Notes: generated by a model from the letters alone, not told the origin. Positions 42,953-51,639 are shown, numbered from the stretch's first letter. The stretch: DNA of 64,000 nucleotides from Arthrobacter sp. Leaf234 (GCF_001422665.1 NZ_LMLU01000005.1:248001-312000); one strand, 5' to 3'. Program-made: numbers and translations.

Positions 42953-43549
42953 ATGAAGATATCCCTCCCCACTTGCGGGACCTGGTCTCACCCCATCGAG
43001 CGGATCCACCTTTTGCCCTTCTCCCCACCCCCCGGAGCGCCCGTCGCCCTGGACCCGTCCATCACCCTCCCCTCGCGGCGGGAGTCCGAGCGCCAGCGCC
43101 TGCGCTCCCTGCGCCGCACCGGGCTGCTCGACTCGCCGCAGGAGGAGCGGTTCGACCGCCTGACCCGCGATGCCCAGTCCTATTTCGGCGTGCAGACCGT
43201 CATCATCTCCTTCATCTCCGAGGACCGTCAGTTCCTGAAGTCCTTCGTCGGAGACCTGCCACGCACCATCCCCCGGGACCTCGCCCTCTGCGACACCACG
43301 ATCAAGCAGGACGGACTCCTGCTGATCCCGGACATGCGGATCGACCCGCGGTTCAGCACCCACCCCTTCGTGGTCGGGGAGCCCTTCGCCCGCTTCTACG
43401 CGGGCATACCGCTGCGCGGTCCGAGCGGCTGGTTCGTGGGAAGCCTGTGCCTCGTCGACACGGAGCCCCGCCACCTCTGCGCCAGGGAGCGGGCGTATCT
43501 CGGCACGCTGGCGGACCTGGCCGAGATCGAGGTGAACGCGGGCGCCTGA
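42953..43549 (+). CDS. GAF-domain protein
   Basis: A 198-residue protein. After a variable 40-residue N-terminus, residues 45-195 form a single GAF domain: 'RRTGLLDSPQEERFDRLTRDAQSYFGV', 'VIISFISEDRQFLKSFVG', 'LCDTTIKQDGLLLIPDMRIDPRF' and 'FYAGIPLRGPSGWFVGSLCLVD'. No output domain follows. This type often precedes histidine kinases or cyclases in related proteins; standalone copies may be sensors acting on partners. Ligand unknown. Start ATG 42953 has AGGCAGG close by. Confidence 0.82.
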   Translation: MKISLPTCGTWSHPIERIHLLPFSPPPGAPVALDPSITLPSRRESERQRLRSLRRTGLLDSPQEERFDRLTRDAQSYFGVQTVIISFISEDRQFLKSFVGDLPRTIPRDLALCDTTIKQDGLLLIPDMRIDPRFSTHPFVVGEPFARFYAGIPLRGPSGWFVGSLCLVDTEPRHLCARERAYLGTLADLAEIEVNAGA

Positions 43550-43567
43550 AGCCCGGACCGCTACCCG

Positions 43568-43984
43568 TCAGGCCTGCGGAGCGAAGAGTTCGAGGGCGAT
43601 GTTGTCCGGGTCCCGGAACTCGAGGATGCAGCCCGCGCCGATGTCCTTCACGCCGCCGTGCGCGATGCCCCGACCGTCGAGGAACGACGCGGCATCGTCG
43701 AGCACGGAGCGGTCGGCGACGGTGAAGGCGAGGTGGTCGAGCCCCACACGGTTCTCGCTGAAGCGGTCCTCGGCCACCGGCCGCAGGCCGAGCAGGGTGT
43801 CGCCGAGCTGGTAGATCACGCCGCCGTACAGGAACCCGAGCTGCTCCCGGGTCGCGTCGTCCGCGTCGTCGGGTACCTCGAAGGCCACGGGCAGCCCGAA
43901 GACGGCGTCGTAGAAGGCACGGGAAGCATCGATGTCGGTGACCGTGAGGCGGACGTGGGCGTAGGCCTTGATGGGGATCGTCAT
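43568..43984 (-). CDS. VOC-family (glyoxalase/bleomycin-resistance fold) protein
   Basis: A 138-residue protein of two beta-alpha-beta-beta-beta modules. 'AHVRLTVTDIDASRAFYDAVFGLPVAF' begins module one with a metal-ligand His, 'GLDHLAFTVAD' begins module two, and 'ILEFRDPDNIALELF' supplies the Glu ligand near the end. It is a metal-dependent lyase, isomerase, dioxygenase or a binding protein; substrate unknown. ATG 43984 fits the family length. It is convergent with the GAF gene and divergent from the flavin oxidoreductase gene. Confidence 0.87.
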   Translation of the reverse strand: MTIPIKAYAHVRLTVTDIDASRAFYDAVFGLPVAFEVPDDADDATREQLGFLYGGVIYQLGDTLLGLRPVAEDRFSENRVGLDHLAFTVADRSVLDDAASFLDGRGIAHGGVKDIGAGCILEFRDPDNIALELFAPQA

Positions 43985-44092
43985 GATCGGAGTCTCGCAT
44001 GCTCCGCCCGGTGGATGCTCCCGCGTCCACCCACCGGACAGCGCGGCCGCCGGCACGGGAATGCGCGACGCCCGCGGTGCGCTTCACCGGGT

Positions 44093-45112
44093 ATGAAAAA
44101 GATCGGGTTCCTGTCCTTCGGCCACTACCAGGACGTGCGCGGCTCGCTGGTCCCCACCGCGCAGGAGGCCCTCGTGCAGGCCGTGGAGCTGGCCGTGGCC
44201 GCCGAGGAGCTCGGCGTCGACGGCGCGTACATGCGTGTCCACCACTTCGCGCCGCAGTACTCGGCACCGTTCCCGCTGCTCGCAGCCATGGCCGCGCGGA
44301 CGAGGACCATCGAACTCGGCACGGGCGTGATCGACATGCGCTACGAGAATCCGCTGTACATGGCGGAGGAGGCGGCCGTCACCGACCTCATCAGCAACAG
44401 GCGCCTCCAGCTCGGCATCAGCCGCGGTTCCCCGGAGACCGCACTCGAGGGCTCCCGTGCCTTCGGCTACCAGCCGGAGGAGGGTGGCACCGACGCCGAC
44501 CTCGCGCGGGACAAGGCAGCGCTGTTCCGCCGGGCCATCGCGGGCCACGGCATCGCCGAGCCCAATCCCCGGATGTCCGGCAGCACTGCGCGGCTGCCGG
44601 TGGACCCGCTCTCGCCCGGTCTGCCCGAGCGCATCTGGTGGGGGTCGGGCACCAGGGCCACGGCACAGTGGGCGGGTGAGCAGGGCATGAACCTGATGAG
44701 CTCCACCCTGCTCACCGAGGACACCGGGGTCCCCTTCGACGAACTGCAGGCCGAGCAGATCGACATTTTCCGGAAGGCCTGGGCCGGGGCAGGGCACGGC
44801 TGGACGCCGAGGGTCTCGGTCAGCCGGAGCATACTGCCGATCGTCAGCGAGGCGGACGAGTACTACTTCGGCCTCCAGGCCCAGCGCGAGTCCCGTGACC
44901 AGGTGGGCATCCTCGACGGCGCCCGGTCCCGCTTCGGCCGCAGCTACATCGGTGCGCCGGACGTCATCGCCGAACAGCTCGCCGCCGATGCCGCCGTGCA
45001 GTCCGCGGACACCCTCCTCGTCACCATCCCCAACCAGCTCGGTGTGGATTTCAATGCCGCCCTGCTCGGGAACATCGTCTCCCTCGTGGGGCCGGCGGCC
45101 GGCCTCCGCTGA
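44093..45112 (+). CDS. LLM-class flavin-dependent oxidoreductase
   Basis: A 339-residue luciferase-like monooxygenase fold protein: N-terminal 'KIGFLSFGHYQDVRGSLV', 'AAEELGVDGAYMRVHHFAPQYSAPFPLLAAMAART' (read across two helices), and 'NRRLQLGISRGSPETALEG'. It belongs to the MsuD/alkanal-type group that uses FMN or F420; which cofactor is not evident. Start ATG 44093 is set by the family's N-terminal strand. It is alone and convergent with the sigma-factor gene 12 bp downstream. Confidence 0.85.
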   Translation: MKKIGFLSFGHYQDVRGSLVPTAQEALVQAVELAVAAEELGVDGAYMRVHHFAPQYSAPFPLLAAMAARTRTIELGTGVIDMRYENPLYMAEEAAVTDLISNRRLQLGISRGSPETALEGSRAFGYQPEEGGTDADLARDKAALFRRAIAGHGIAEPNPRMSGSTARLPVDPLSPGLPERIWWGSGTRATAQWAGEQGMNLMSSTLLTEDTGVPFDELQAEQIDIFRKAWAGAGHGWTPRVSVSRSILPIVSEADEYYFGLQAQRESRDQVGILDGARSRFGRSYIGAPDVIAEQLAADAAVQSADTLLVTIPNQLGVDFNAALLGNIVSLVGPAAGLR

Positions 45113-45124
45113 GAGGCACGGCGG

Positions 45125-45745
45125 TCAGCGGGGCTTCCGCGGGAGCAGGGTCGGGCGTGGGGACCCCGGGGGTCGTGCGACGTCCATCCCCTGGTGCAGC
45201 CGGGCGAGGGCGGTGCTGACCCGGAGGCGCAGGGTGGAGCGGTCGACACCCAGTTTCCTAGCCGCATCGGCATGGGTCAGGCCGCCGAAGTAGGCGAGTT
45301 CGAGCGCCTCCACCTGCTCGGGCGTCAGCAGGGACAGCGAGCGCCCGGCCGCCCCGGCGGCGATCGCGGGCAGCAGGGGCTGCTCGTGTCGGGCCCGGGC
45401 GCTCGGGGCTGCGGCCGCCCTGGCGCCGTCGACCGCGCAGCGATGGGTGAGGCTGACGAGCCAGCTCTCGGCCGAGCCCAGCGTGCGCCGGTAGGTGTGG
45501 GCGCCGGCCCAGATACGGACGTAGATGTCCCGCGTGACCTCGGCGCTCGCTGCCTCGTCCGCGAGGATGCGGCGCACCAGCGCGTAGACGCTGCCGGCCG
45601 TCCGGCGGTACAGCTCCTCGAAGGCCCGCCGATTACCCGTCGCGACCCGCTCGATCAGGGCACCGAGGTCCGGGCGGGGGAGCTGGACGCCGGTGGCGTC
45701 CCGGCCGGGGAAGGAGATCCGGACCCTGCGCACCGGCGGCTTCAT
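45125..45745 (-). CDS. ECF-type RNA polymerase sigma factor
   Basis: A 206-residue sigma-70-family protein with region 2 ('NRRAFEELYRRTAGSVYALVRRILAD', 'DIYVRIWAGAHTY') and region 4 ('LLTPEQVEALELAYFGGLTHADAARKLGVDRSTLRLRV' read as helix-turn-helix). The arrangement is SigK/SigM-like. No anti-sigma gene with a zinc motif lies downstream. Instead a 95-residue protein of unknown type lies upstream, overlapping by 4 bp (ATGA), so the two are coupled. Regulon unknown. Confidence 0.83.
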   Translation of the reverse strand: MKPPVRRVRISFPGRDATGVQLPRPDLGALIERVATGNRRAFEELYRRTAGSVYALVRRILADEAASAEVTRDIYVRIWAGAHTYRRTLGSAESWLVSLTHRCAVDGARAAAAPSARARHEQPLLPAIAAGAAGRSLSLLTPEQVEALELAYFGGLTHADAARKLGVDRSTLRLRVSTALARLHQGMDVARPPGSPRPTLLPRKPR

Positions 45746-46029
45746 TGCGCGAGGCCGGATCCGATCAGCCGCCCGGCCTCTCCTGGCCGGGACAGCCGGT
45801 CCACCTCACGCAGGGCATGGAGTTGCTCATCGCAGCGGTGGATGTCACCGACGGCCCGCGCGAGTTCCCAGGCGGCGCCGTCGCGCTCCTCCGCCCGGAA
45901 GGGATCGGCGAACACGTCCGCGCAGGCGCAGCGCAGCGAGAACATCGTCTCGAGCAACCGGGCGCGGGTGTCCTCGAGGAGCGTCAGCTGCTCCTGCTCG
46001 GCGGCGGGCAGGGCGTTGTCGAAGTACAT
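45742..46029 (-). CDS. Small acidic protein coupled to the sigma-factor gene
   Basis: A 95-residue, mostly helical protein with no recognised domain. 'EQEQLTLLEDTRARLLETMFSLRCACADVF' forms an amphipathic helix with a C-x-C pair, and a third Cys lies in 'IHRCDEQLHALREVDRL'. It precedes the sigma factor and overlaps it by ATGA. By position it could modulate the sigma factor, but it lacks the HxxxCxxC motif of zinc anti-sigma factors. Start ATG 46029. Confidence 0.6.
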   Translation of the reverse strand: MYFDNALPAAEQEQLTLLEDTRARLLETMFSLRCACADVFADPFRAEERDGAAWELARAVGDIHRCDEQLHALREVDRLSRPGEAGRLIGSGLAQ

Positions 46030-46382
46030 GTGAGACCTCACCGGCGTCGACCGTGCCGGTCCTTCCAGCACGGAACGTGCTTCGATGCGGATGCGTGGAC
46101 GCCGGGGCGCCTGTGCCCAGAGTAGGCAGGGCCTGCGCGAAGAGGACAGTCCGACGCTCCCGGCGGCGATTCCCGATGCCCAAGCGTTACCGACCGCCAC
46201 CACCGCCACCACCGGCGCGACCGTTCCGGCGGGCAACATCCCACCGTCCCACGGCTCCCGCCCGATGACCAGAGCGCGGCGAATTCCCTTGCCCGGCGCG
46301 GAACGCCGGCCCTACTCTCGGTCGGGGACGGAGCTCGCCGGCACCGCGCCGCAGGCGGGCTCCCGGCCTGTTCCGGAGCGTC
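46030..46382. other. Non-coding stretch upstream of the hydrolase remnant
   Basis: About 350 bases between the small sigma-associated gene and the recognisable part of the cutinase-like remnant. No convincing gene is visible on either strand. It should hold the promoter of the leftward sigma operon and the decayed 5' end (signal peptide) of the hydrolase gene, which I cannot reconstruct in any frame. Confidence 0.4.
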
Positions 46383-46817
46383 CCTGCGCCCACCCGGGCG
46401 AGCATCGAGGCGTCCCGCGGAAGCTTTGCCACCGCGACCGCCACGGTGTCCAGCACCGCTGCGCGCTCCTTCGGCGGCGGCACCATCTACTACCCGAGCA
46501 CGACGACGGCGGGCACCTTCGGCGCCGTGGCGATCTCACCCGGGTACATCGGCGCGCAGAACGACAGCGTGGCGCCCGTCGGCCGCCACGCCATCCCCTT
46601 CTACAACGGCCTCACGAACCTGTCCCGGAAGGCGTACGTGGAACTGCGCGGAGCATCGCACTACGCACCGAACACGAGCAACACCACCATCGCGGCGACG
46701 AGTATCTCCTGGCTCAAGAGGTTCGTCGACGACGACCTGTGGTACTTGCAGTTCCTCTGCCCGGCACCCGGCACCAGCACGGCGGTCTCCGACCACCGGA
46801 CACCCTGCGGGTACTGA
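46383..46817 (+). pseudogene. Cutinase/PET-hydrolase-like gene, internally deleted
   Basis: The frame reads PTRASIEASRGSF at the left and 'GGGTIYYPSTTTAGTFGAVAISPGY' shortly after, matching the N-terminal strands of actinobacterial cutinases and PET hydrolases. It then jumps straight to 'NDSVAPVGRHAIPFYNGL', 'YVELRGASHYAPNTSNTTIA', 'ISWLKRFVDDDLWYLQFLCPAP', their C-terminal third. About 115 residues are missing in frame, including the GxSxG nucleophile elbow. The catalytic Asp (NDS) and His (GASHYAP) remain, so the triad lacks its Ser. No signal peptide or credible start is left. The junction 'YIGAQNDS' may be a short-repeat deletion. Confidence 0.85.
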
Positions 46818-46857
46818 CGGCTCCCGATCCCAGCCGGCCGACCGGCACGAGCATCAG

Positions 46858-46893
46858 CAGGACCGCCCCCGCCACACGGCGGCGGCGGTCCTG
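46858..46893. terminator. Bidirectional hairpin terminator
   Basis: Sixteen-base arms (46858..46873 and 46878..46893) pair at 15 positions around ACAC, between the hydrolase remnant and the convergent ANTAR gene. Confidence 0.75.
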
Positions 46894-46896
46894 GTG

Positions 46897-47616
46897 TCAG
46901 GCGGCCGGGGTACCGGAACCGCCCGTCAGCTCCAGCGCGATGTCCGCCACCGATCGTCGGCCCTCCTCGGCCCGGGACACCAGTTCCCGGAAGGCCGACC
47001 GGTCGTCGATGCCGAGTTGGGCCATCAGGATGCCCTTGGCCATGCCGATGCGGTCCCGCAGCTGCAGGGCGGCGGAGAGCTCCGAACGGATCTGCTGCGG
47101 CGTCTCGGTCGTCTGGACATGGCTGAGCAGGGCGGCGGCCGGGACGGCGAAGCGCGTCAGGGCCCGCTCCGTGGTCTCGTCGAACGCCCCGGCGTCCATC
47201 GAGTAGACCTTCATGGCCCCGATCGTCGTGCGGCCCTGGATGAGGGGCACGCTCTGGCACGAGCGGACCGACATCGCGGCGGCCGCTGCGGCCCAGCGGG
47301 CCCAGCGCTGGTCCGGCGCCAGGGTGTCGTCCGTCCTCACAGGGCTCGAGGTGGACCAGGCACTGAGGCACGGCCCCTCGGAGAGTTCGTACTGCAGTTC
47401 GTCCGCGCGGCGGACCAGGGTGTCGGTGGCACCGGTGCTGGTGCGCTGTCCCTGATGGATGAGGGATACCCCGGCGCCGGACGCGCCCGGGATGAGGTCG
47501 CGGGCTGCTTCCGCGAGGAGGTCGATGGCGTGCTGCACCGTCTGTTCCGTGAGGAGGAGGCCGCGGACGCGACCGAAGACGACGGCTAGTTCGTTGAGGT
47601 TGGGCTCTGAGTCCAA
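46897..47616 (-). CDS. GAF-ANTAR domain protein (first of three)
   Basis: A 239-residue protein: a GAF domain ('GAGVSLIHQGQRTSTGATD', 'LSEGPCLSAW', 'SVPLIQGRTTIGAMKVYS') followed by an ANTAR RNA-binding helix bundle ('QLRDRIGMAKGILMAQLGIDDRSAFRELVSRAEEGRRSVADIA' read as three helices). ANTAR proteins bind paired hexaloop RNA stems and prevent termination when a signal is sensed, here through the GAF domain. TTG 47616 has GAGG 6 bases upstream. Signal and target RNAs unknown. Two related genes lie at 47857 and 48694. Confidence 0.83.
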   Translation of the reverse strand: MDSEPNLNELAVVFGRVRGLLLTEQTVQHAIDLLAEAARDLIPGASGAGVSLIHQGQRTSTGATDTLVRRADELQYELSEGPCLSAWSTSSPVRTDDTLAPDQRWARWAAAAAAMSVRSCQSVPLIQGRTTIGAMKVYSMDAGAFDETTERALTRFAVPAAALLSHVQTTETPQQIRSELSAALQLRDRIGMAKGILMAQLGIDDRSAFRELVSRAEEGRRSVADIALELTGGSGTPAA

Positions 47617-47856
47617 AGGAGACCTCGAAATGTCCTGGCGCCGGATGTCCCGGCTCTCTTCGGCGCCCCCTGCTGGACAAGGATCAAGATAGCGATTCCG
47701 GGGGTGGTCAGGCAAATCCCGGGCGGCCCGACACGCGGTCCGGTCTAGCCCGGAAGGATCCCGCGTCGGTAGCATGGTCCGCAGTTGTTGAGCAGCCGGC
47801 AGCTTTGTTGTTCGTGGTGCCCGTGCCCGGGCGCCCGAATCATGAGGGGGTAGGCG

Positions 47857-48597
47857 ATGGGGAACGACGTCGGAATCCGTCCGGAGACGGATCTGCAGGG
47901 CTTCCTGCAGGACCTCGTGGTCGTCAGTGCGGGTCTCGACGATTTCCTCGAAGGATTCGTGGAAGCGACGTCGGCCGCTTCCGGGTTCGGACCCCACGAC
48001 ACGACCACGAGCGTCGCACTCCTCAGACCGCGGGCCCATCCCCTCCTCGTCGGATCGACGAGAGATGCACGGCGTCTCGCGCGGCTCGAGGTCCACCTGC
48101 ACGACGGGCCCTCCGTGCGGGCCGCCGCGAGCGGCCGCACCGTGGAGGTGCCGGACTTCTCCTTCGCCGGTGAGGATCCCCTCTTCGGATCCGCCGCGCT
48201 CCGTCATGGGGTGCGCTCGGCCTTCTCGACGCCGATCGCCGTCCAAGGGCCGGAACGGGCGGTGATCACGTCCTACTCATCGAGGCCCTCGTGCTTCACC
48301 GACGAACACCGCTGCGCTGCGGAGCGACTGGCCGCCGCAAGCGCCACGTCGCTGGGGCTGGCGTTGCGGCTCCCCCGGCTGAGGGACCGCGCCGATCACC
48401 TCGCGGCCGCCATGGAGTCCCGCACCACCATCGATCTCGCCGCGGGGGTCCTGATGGTCCAGAACAGGTGCAGCCAGGAGGAGGCCATCGAAATCCTTCG
48501 TGCTGCCTCGAGTGCGCGGAACATGAAGCTCCGTGAGCTCGCCCGGAACGTGCTGATCAGTACGGTCGACGCCCCCGTCTCCACGCACTTCGACTGA
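47857..48597 (+). CDS. GAF-ANTAR domain protein (second of three)
   Basis: A 246-residue protein with an N-terminal GAF domain ('DLVVVSAGLDDFLEGFVEATS', 'HDGPSVRAAASGRTVEVPDF') and an ANTAR segment near residues 180-235 ('MESRTTIDLAAGVLMVQNRCSQEEAIEILRAASSARNMKLRELA' in pieces). The 'LAAGVLMVQ.RCSQEEA' core is the ANTAR hallmark. It is divergent from the first ANTAR gene across a 240-bp gap. ATG 47857 has GAGGGGGTAGGCG upstream. Confidence 0.85.
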   Translation: MGNDVGIRPETDLQGFLQDLVVVSAGLDDFLEGFVEATSAASGFGPHDTTTSVALLRPRAHPLLVGSTRDARRLARLEVHLHDGPSVRAAASGRTVEVPDFSFAGEDPLFGSAALRHGVRSAFSTPIAVQGPERAVITSYSSRPSCFTDEHRCAAERLAAASATSLGLALRLPRLRDRADHLAAAMESRTTIDLAAGVLMVQNRCSQEEAIEILRAASSARNMKLRELARNVLISTVDAPVSTHFD

Positions 48598-48693
48598 ATC
48601 CCCCTGCGTCCGGCCGCTGCGCTCCGCCGTCGGTTCGGCGGCGCACAGCCGGGGCGCGGAGCGGATCGGGGGCTGTTCAGGGGGTTCCGTCGG

Positions 48694-49404
48694 TCAGGGA
48701 CGCTCCGTCGCCGACGCGACGACGCGCTCGGCGACCAGTCGCAGCTTGACGTTCCGGCTGCTCGATGCGCGCTGCAGGATGGCCAGGGCATCCGCCTGCG
48801 AGCACTTGTTCTGGAACATGATGATCCCGACGGCGGTGTTGATGGTCTGCCGCGAGGACAGTGCAGCCTCCAGGTCGTGCCGCTCGTCATCAGCGGATGC
48901 TGCGCGCACGGCGAAGCGGAGGGAGGAGGACGCGGCCTCGGCCAGCGCCTCCGCGGCCCTGATGCCCGCCGGGTCGAACGCGTCGACCCGGCTCGAGTAG
49001 AGGTTGAGTGCGGCCATGCCGCTGGTCTCGAGGGCGAACGAGACACCGAGGATGGAGCGGATGTGATCGGTGTCGAGCCTTGCGAGATAGGCGGGCCAGC
49101 GCGAGTCCGTCGACGTGTCGCGGCAGTACACGGATGACTGCGTCTGGGCGGCCTGCAGGCACGGTCCCTCGTGGAACCGGTTCTGGAACTCGTCCGCACG
49201 GCGCGCCACGTCGTCACTCGCGGCCAGGGTCCCGGCCCTCTTCCGACGCACGAGCGTGATGGCGCAGGAGACGTCGCCGGTGGAGGACAGGCGCTGCGCA
49301 GCCATCACCGCGAACTCGTCGAGGAACTCCTGGATGCCTGCGGTCTCTGTCAACAGCGCGAACAGATCGTCGTTGACGTCGCTCAGTACTTCCTGTTCGG
49401 TCAC
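48694..49404 (-). CDS. GAF-ANTAR domain protein (third of three)
   Basis: A 236-residue protein with the same plan: GAF ('VSCAITLVRRKRAGTLAASDD', 'FHEGPCLQAAQTQSSVYCRD', 'LGVSFALETSGMAALNLYSS') then ANTAR ('LSSRQTINTAVGIIMFQNKCSQADALAILQRASSSRNVKLR' in pieces). It is convergent with the second copy. GTG 49404 follows a strong AGGAAGGA site. Three such genes within 2.5 kb suggest duplication; sequence between copies has clearly diverged. Confidence 0.85.
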   Translation of the reverse strand: MTEQEVLSDVNDDLFALLTETAGIQEFLDEFAVMAAQRLSSTGDVSCAITLVRRKRAGTLAASDDVARRADEFQNRFHEGPCLQAAQTQSSVYCRDTSTDSRWPAYLARLDTDHIRSILGVSFALETSGMAALNLYSSRVDAFDPAGIRAAEALAEAASSSLRFAVRAASADDERHDLEAALSSRQTINTAVGIIMFQNKCSQADALAILQRASSSRNVKLRLVAERVVASATERP

Positions 49405-49523
49405 GGTTCCTTCCTGGCGTCGCGGGGCCCATCCCGTTCGACACATCCTACGCCGCGCCTCCGGTTCGGGGCCCGGTCCCGGATCCCGTGGGCCGGCACA
49501 CCGTAGCCCGATCCCGCCTCCCA

Positions 49524-50486
49524 TCATGGATCGAGGTCGGCGAGCGAGCTCCTGGCAGTCCTGTCGGCCTGCTCGGCACCCTCGAGCGCTTCCTGCGCGG
49601 ACTCCTGTTCACGACGCCGTTCCGCTGCCTCCTCATCGAGGTCCGCCAGCTCCCTGCGCAGTGCGCCGATGCGGTCCTCGAGGTCCTCGAGGGTAGCTGT
49701 CAGGCCGTCCCTCCGCGTGGCGATCCGCTGCACGGCCCGCTCCGTCCGGGCTGCCTCGTCCTGGGCACTCTCGAGGGCGTCCCGGGCCGCCCTCGCTGTA
49801 GCCTCCGCGACCCGCCGGCCGGCGGCGGACCGCTTTTGGGGCGATGCCCGTCCCGGCCGGCGGGCGTCCTCGGCGCCGCCCCTGCCGCGACTGTCCGTGC
49901 TGTCGTCCGCGTCGTCCGTGTCGTTCGCGTCGTCCGTGTCGTTCGCGTCGTCCGCGTCGTCCACCGGGCGCGCCGGGGCGTCGAACGGGCCGCCGACCGC
50001 GCCGTCCAGGTCCACGGCCTCCCACCCCGTGGCTTCCAGCGTCCGGACGAGCCGCCCGGTCAGGACCGCCTCCGCCGCAGCGGGATCGGCGAGTGCCGCC
50101 CGGAGCGTCTGTTCGACGTCGGGCAGGGCGGCAGGTCCGACGTCGTGCCCCGCCTCGGACGCCGCGTCGAGGGATTGCCGGGCGACGGCGGCGAGGAGGC
50201 GCTGCCGCTGCTGCCCGAGGGCATGGAGCTGCGCGCGGTCGGGACTCGACTGCGCCTCCCTCAGGGACGCGGCGAGCTCGAGCACCTGCTCCACCTCCTC
50301 CCGACGGCGGGAGACGAGCAGGTTGACGAGCCACGCGGCGGACGAGGGCTTGGGGAGCTTCCTCAGGGTAGCGGCGAGGTCCTTGTCACCGCCCTGCGCG
50401 GCCTCCTTCGCGGCGAGGTTCCTCGCGGCGACGAACCCGTCGAGGGGGAGTGCGTAGAGGGCTGCAGCCCTGCCCACCAGATCCAT
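49524..50486 (-). CDS. Conserved hypothetical protein with coiled coil and Asp-rich repeat
   Basis: A 320-residue protein. N-terminal part: 'ARNLAAKEAAQGGDKDLAATLRKLPKPSSAAWLVNLLV', a segment I associate with uncharacterised actinobacterial proteins. The middle has an acidic tandem stretch of D, A, N and T (DDANDTDD repeated) encoded by a short tandem repeat near 49908..49965. The last 110 residues are a long coiled coil rich in Arg, Glu and Ala. No enzymatic motif. ATG 50486 follows GAGGAG; a TTG two codons earlier is possible. Function unknown. Confidence 0.7.
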   Translation of the reverse strand: MDLVGRAAALYALPLDGFVAARNLAAKEAAQGGDKDLAATLRKLPKPSSAAWLVNLLVSRRREEVEQVLELAASLREAQSSPDRAQLHALGQQRQRLLAAVARQSLDAASEAGHDVGPAALPDVEQTLRAALADPAAAEAVLTGRLVRTLEATGWEAVDLDGAVGGPFDAPARPVDDADDANDTDDANDTDDADDSTDSRGRGGAEDARRPGRASPQKRSAAGRRVAEATARAARDALESAQDEAARTERAVQRIATRRDGLTATLEDLEDRIGALRRELADLDEEAAERRREQESAQEALEGAEQADRTARSSLADLDP

Positions 50487-50553
50487 GCTCAAGCGCTCCT
50501 CGTCTCCGATGTGTCGGGTGGTGCGGTCGGGTGTGGTCGGAAGTCCGGCCCGG

Positions 50554-51297
50554 TCAGGGCGCCAGGTCCTCCAAGCGAGCCACGGGCAGCGCGATCCAGC
50601 CCTCGCGGCCCGCCTGGTCGCGGTACTCCTCGGGGACGGGATGCGTCAGCCCGAGGGCATGGGCCCGGGCTGCCAGCGCGGCGATCACGGCGTCGAACGC
50701 ATCGTCGGAGACCTCCATCAGGCGCCGGTCCTCCGGTCGGAGGAGCAGCCACGGCGCGCGCTCGAGGACGCGGGCCAGCAGTGCGGCGCGGATGACCGCG
50801 TCGTTCTTGTAGCCCTTCGTCCCGAAGTCCCACCCGCGCAGGGTGGCTCCGGGATAGACCTCGACGGCGGTCCCGACGCCGGAGCGGTCGACGGGCGTCC
50901 CCAGGGCGGCGCCCACCGCGTCGAGGAGCACGGCGCAGTGCATGGCGGTCAGACCGAGGCGGTCCGTGGCGACGCTCAGCGGCCACCTGCCCGTGATCTC
51001 CCGCGTGGCGCGGTCCGTCGCGCGGTAGGAGAGCCGGCGTCGCCAGGCCATCCCCTCGTCGAGGCCCGCGTCCACCCGCTCCCCGGCGGCATGGCGCGTG
51101 ATGAACGTGACGAAGTCGTCCGGCCAGCCGAAGGCGCAGTCGATCCCGAGACGCTCGACGTCCGGGGCGACGGCGGCGATGGCCTCGTCGGCGATGCCGA
51201 GCTCCACGTGGACCGTGACGGAGGTCCCGGACCAGTCGAGGACGGCCAGGGCCGTCCCCCGGGATTCGGCGGCGAGATCCACTCCGGCTGTGAGCAC
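50554..51297 (-). CDS. DUF429 protein (RNase H-like fold)
   Basis: A 247-residue DUF429 protein. It begins 'TAGVDLAAESRGTALAVLDW', the typical first strand with a possible acidic active residue, followed by 'LGIDCAFGWPDDFVTFI', 'RATDRATREITGRWPLSVATDRLG' and 'EVYPGATLRGW'. 'SDDAFDAVIAALAARAHALG' near the end supplies the last acidic residue of the RNase H-like core. Predicted to be a nuclease-like enzyme, but no activity is established to my knowledge. GTG 51297. It is 67 bp upstream of the coiled-coil gene on the same strand. Confidence 0.85.
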   Translation of the reverse strand: MLTAGVDLAAESRGTALAVLDWSGTSVTVHVELGIADEAIAAVAPDVERLGIDCAFGWPDDFVTFITRHAAGERVDAGLDEGMAWRRRLSYRATDRATREITGRWPLSVATDRLGLTAMHCAVLLDAVGAALGTPVDRSGVGTAVEVYPGATLRGWDFGTKGYKNDAVIRAALLARVLERAPWLLLRPEDRRLMEVSDDAFDAVIAALAARAHALGLTHPVPEEYRDQAGREGWIALPVARLEDLAP

Positions 51298-51639
51298 CCC
51301 CGATTATAGGCATCGAAGCGGCACCTGACGACGGGGATCCGGCCCTGTGCCGACCCGACGGGCAGGGGGTCGGATGGATACGGCCCGCCGGGCGTGGACG
51401 CCGTCCGACGCATCCCAGCAGATCCCGTCTACGCCCCGGCTCGCCCGAGCGCCGACGTCCTCGGGCGGCGCGGAGGGCGGGCTAGCCGCCGGCGCGCTGT
51501 CCGTCACGTCCTCCCGGCGTACGGCACGCGTGTGGCGCCGCGTGTCCGGGCGGTGTGTACTGGGCTGATCGCCACTCCGGCAGCCGGTACCGTCCGCATC
51601 GGTCCGGCGCCGAACCCGACGCATGGAGAGGACGTACCG
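51298..51639. other. Non-coding stretch of about 340 bases
   Basis: Lies between the divergent DUF429 gene and the 51-codon gene at 51640. It must hold both promoters. I see no convincing gene, repeat, or riboswitch in it. Confidence 0.4.

Noticed and set aside
51298..51639. Long plus-strand frame leading into the 51-codon gene as an N-terminal extension
   Set aside because: It is Arg/Pro/Ala-rich, lacks a ribosome site, and the real site is just before ATG 51640.
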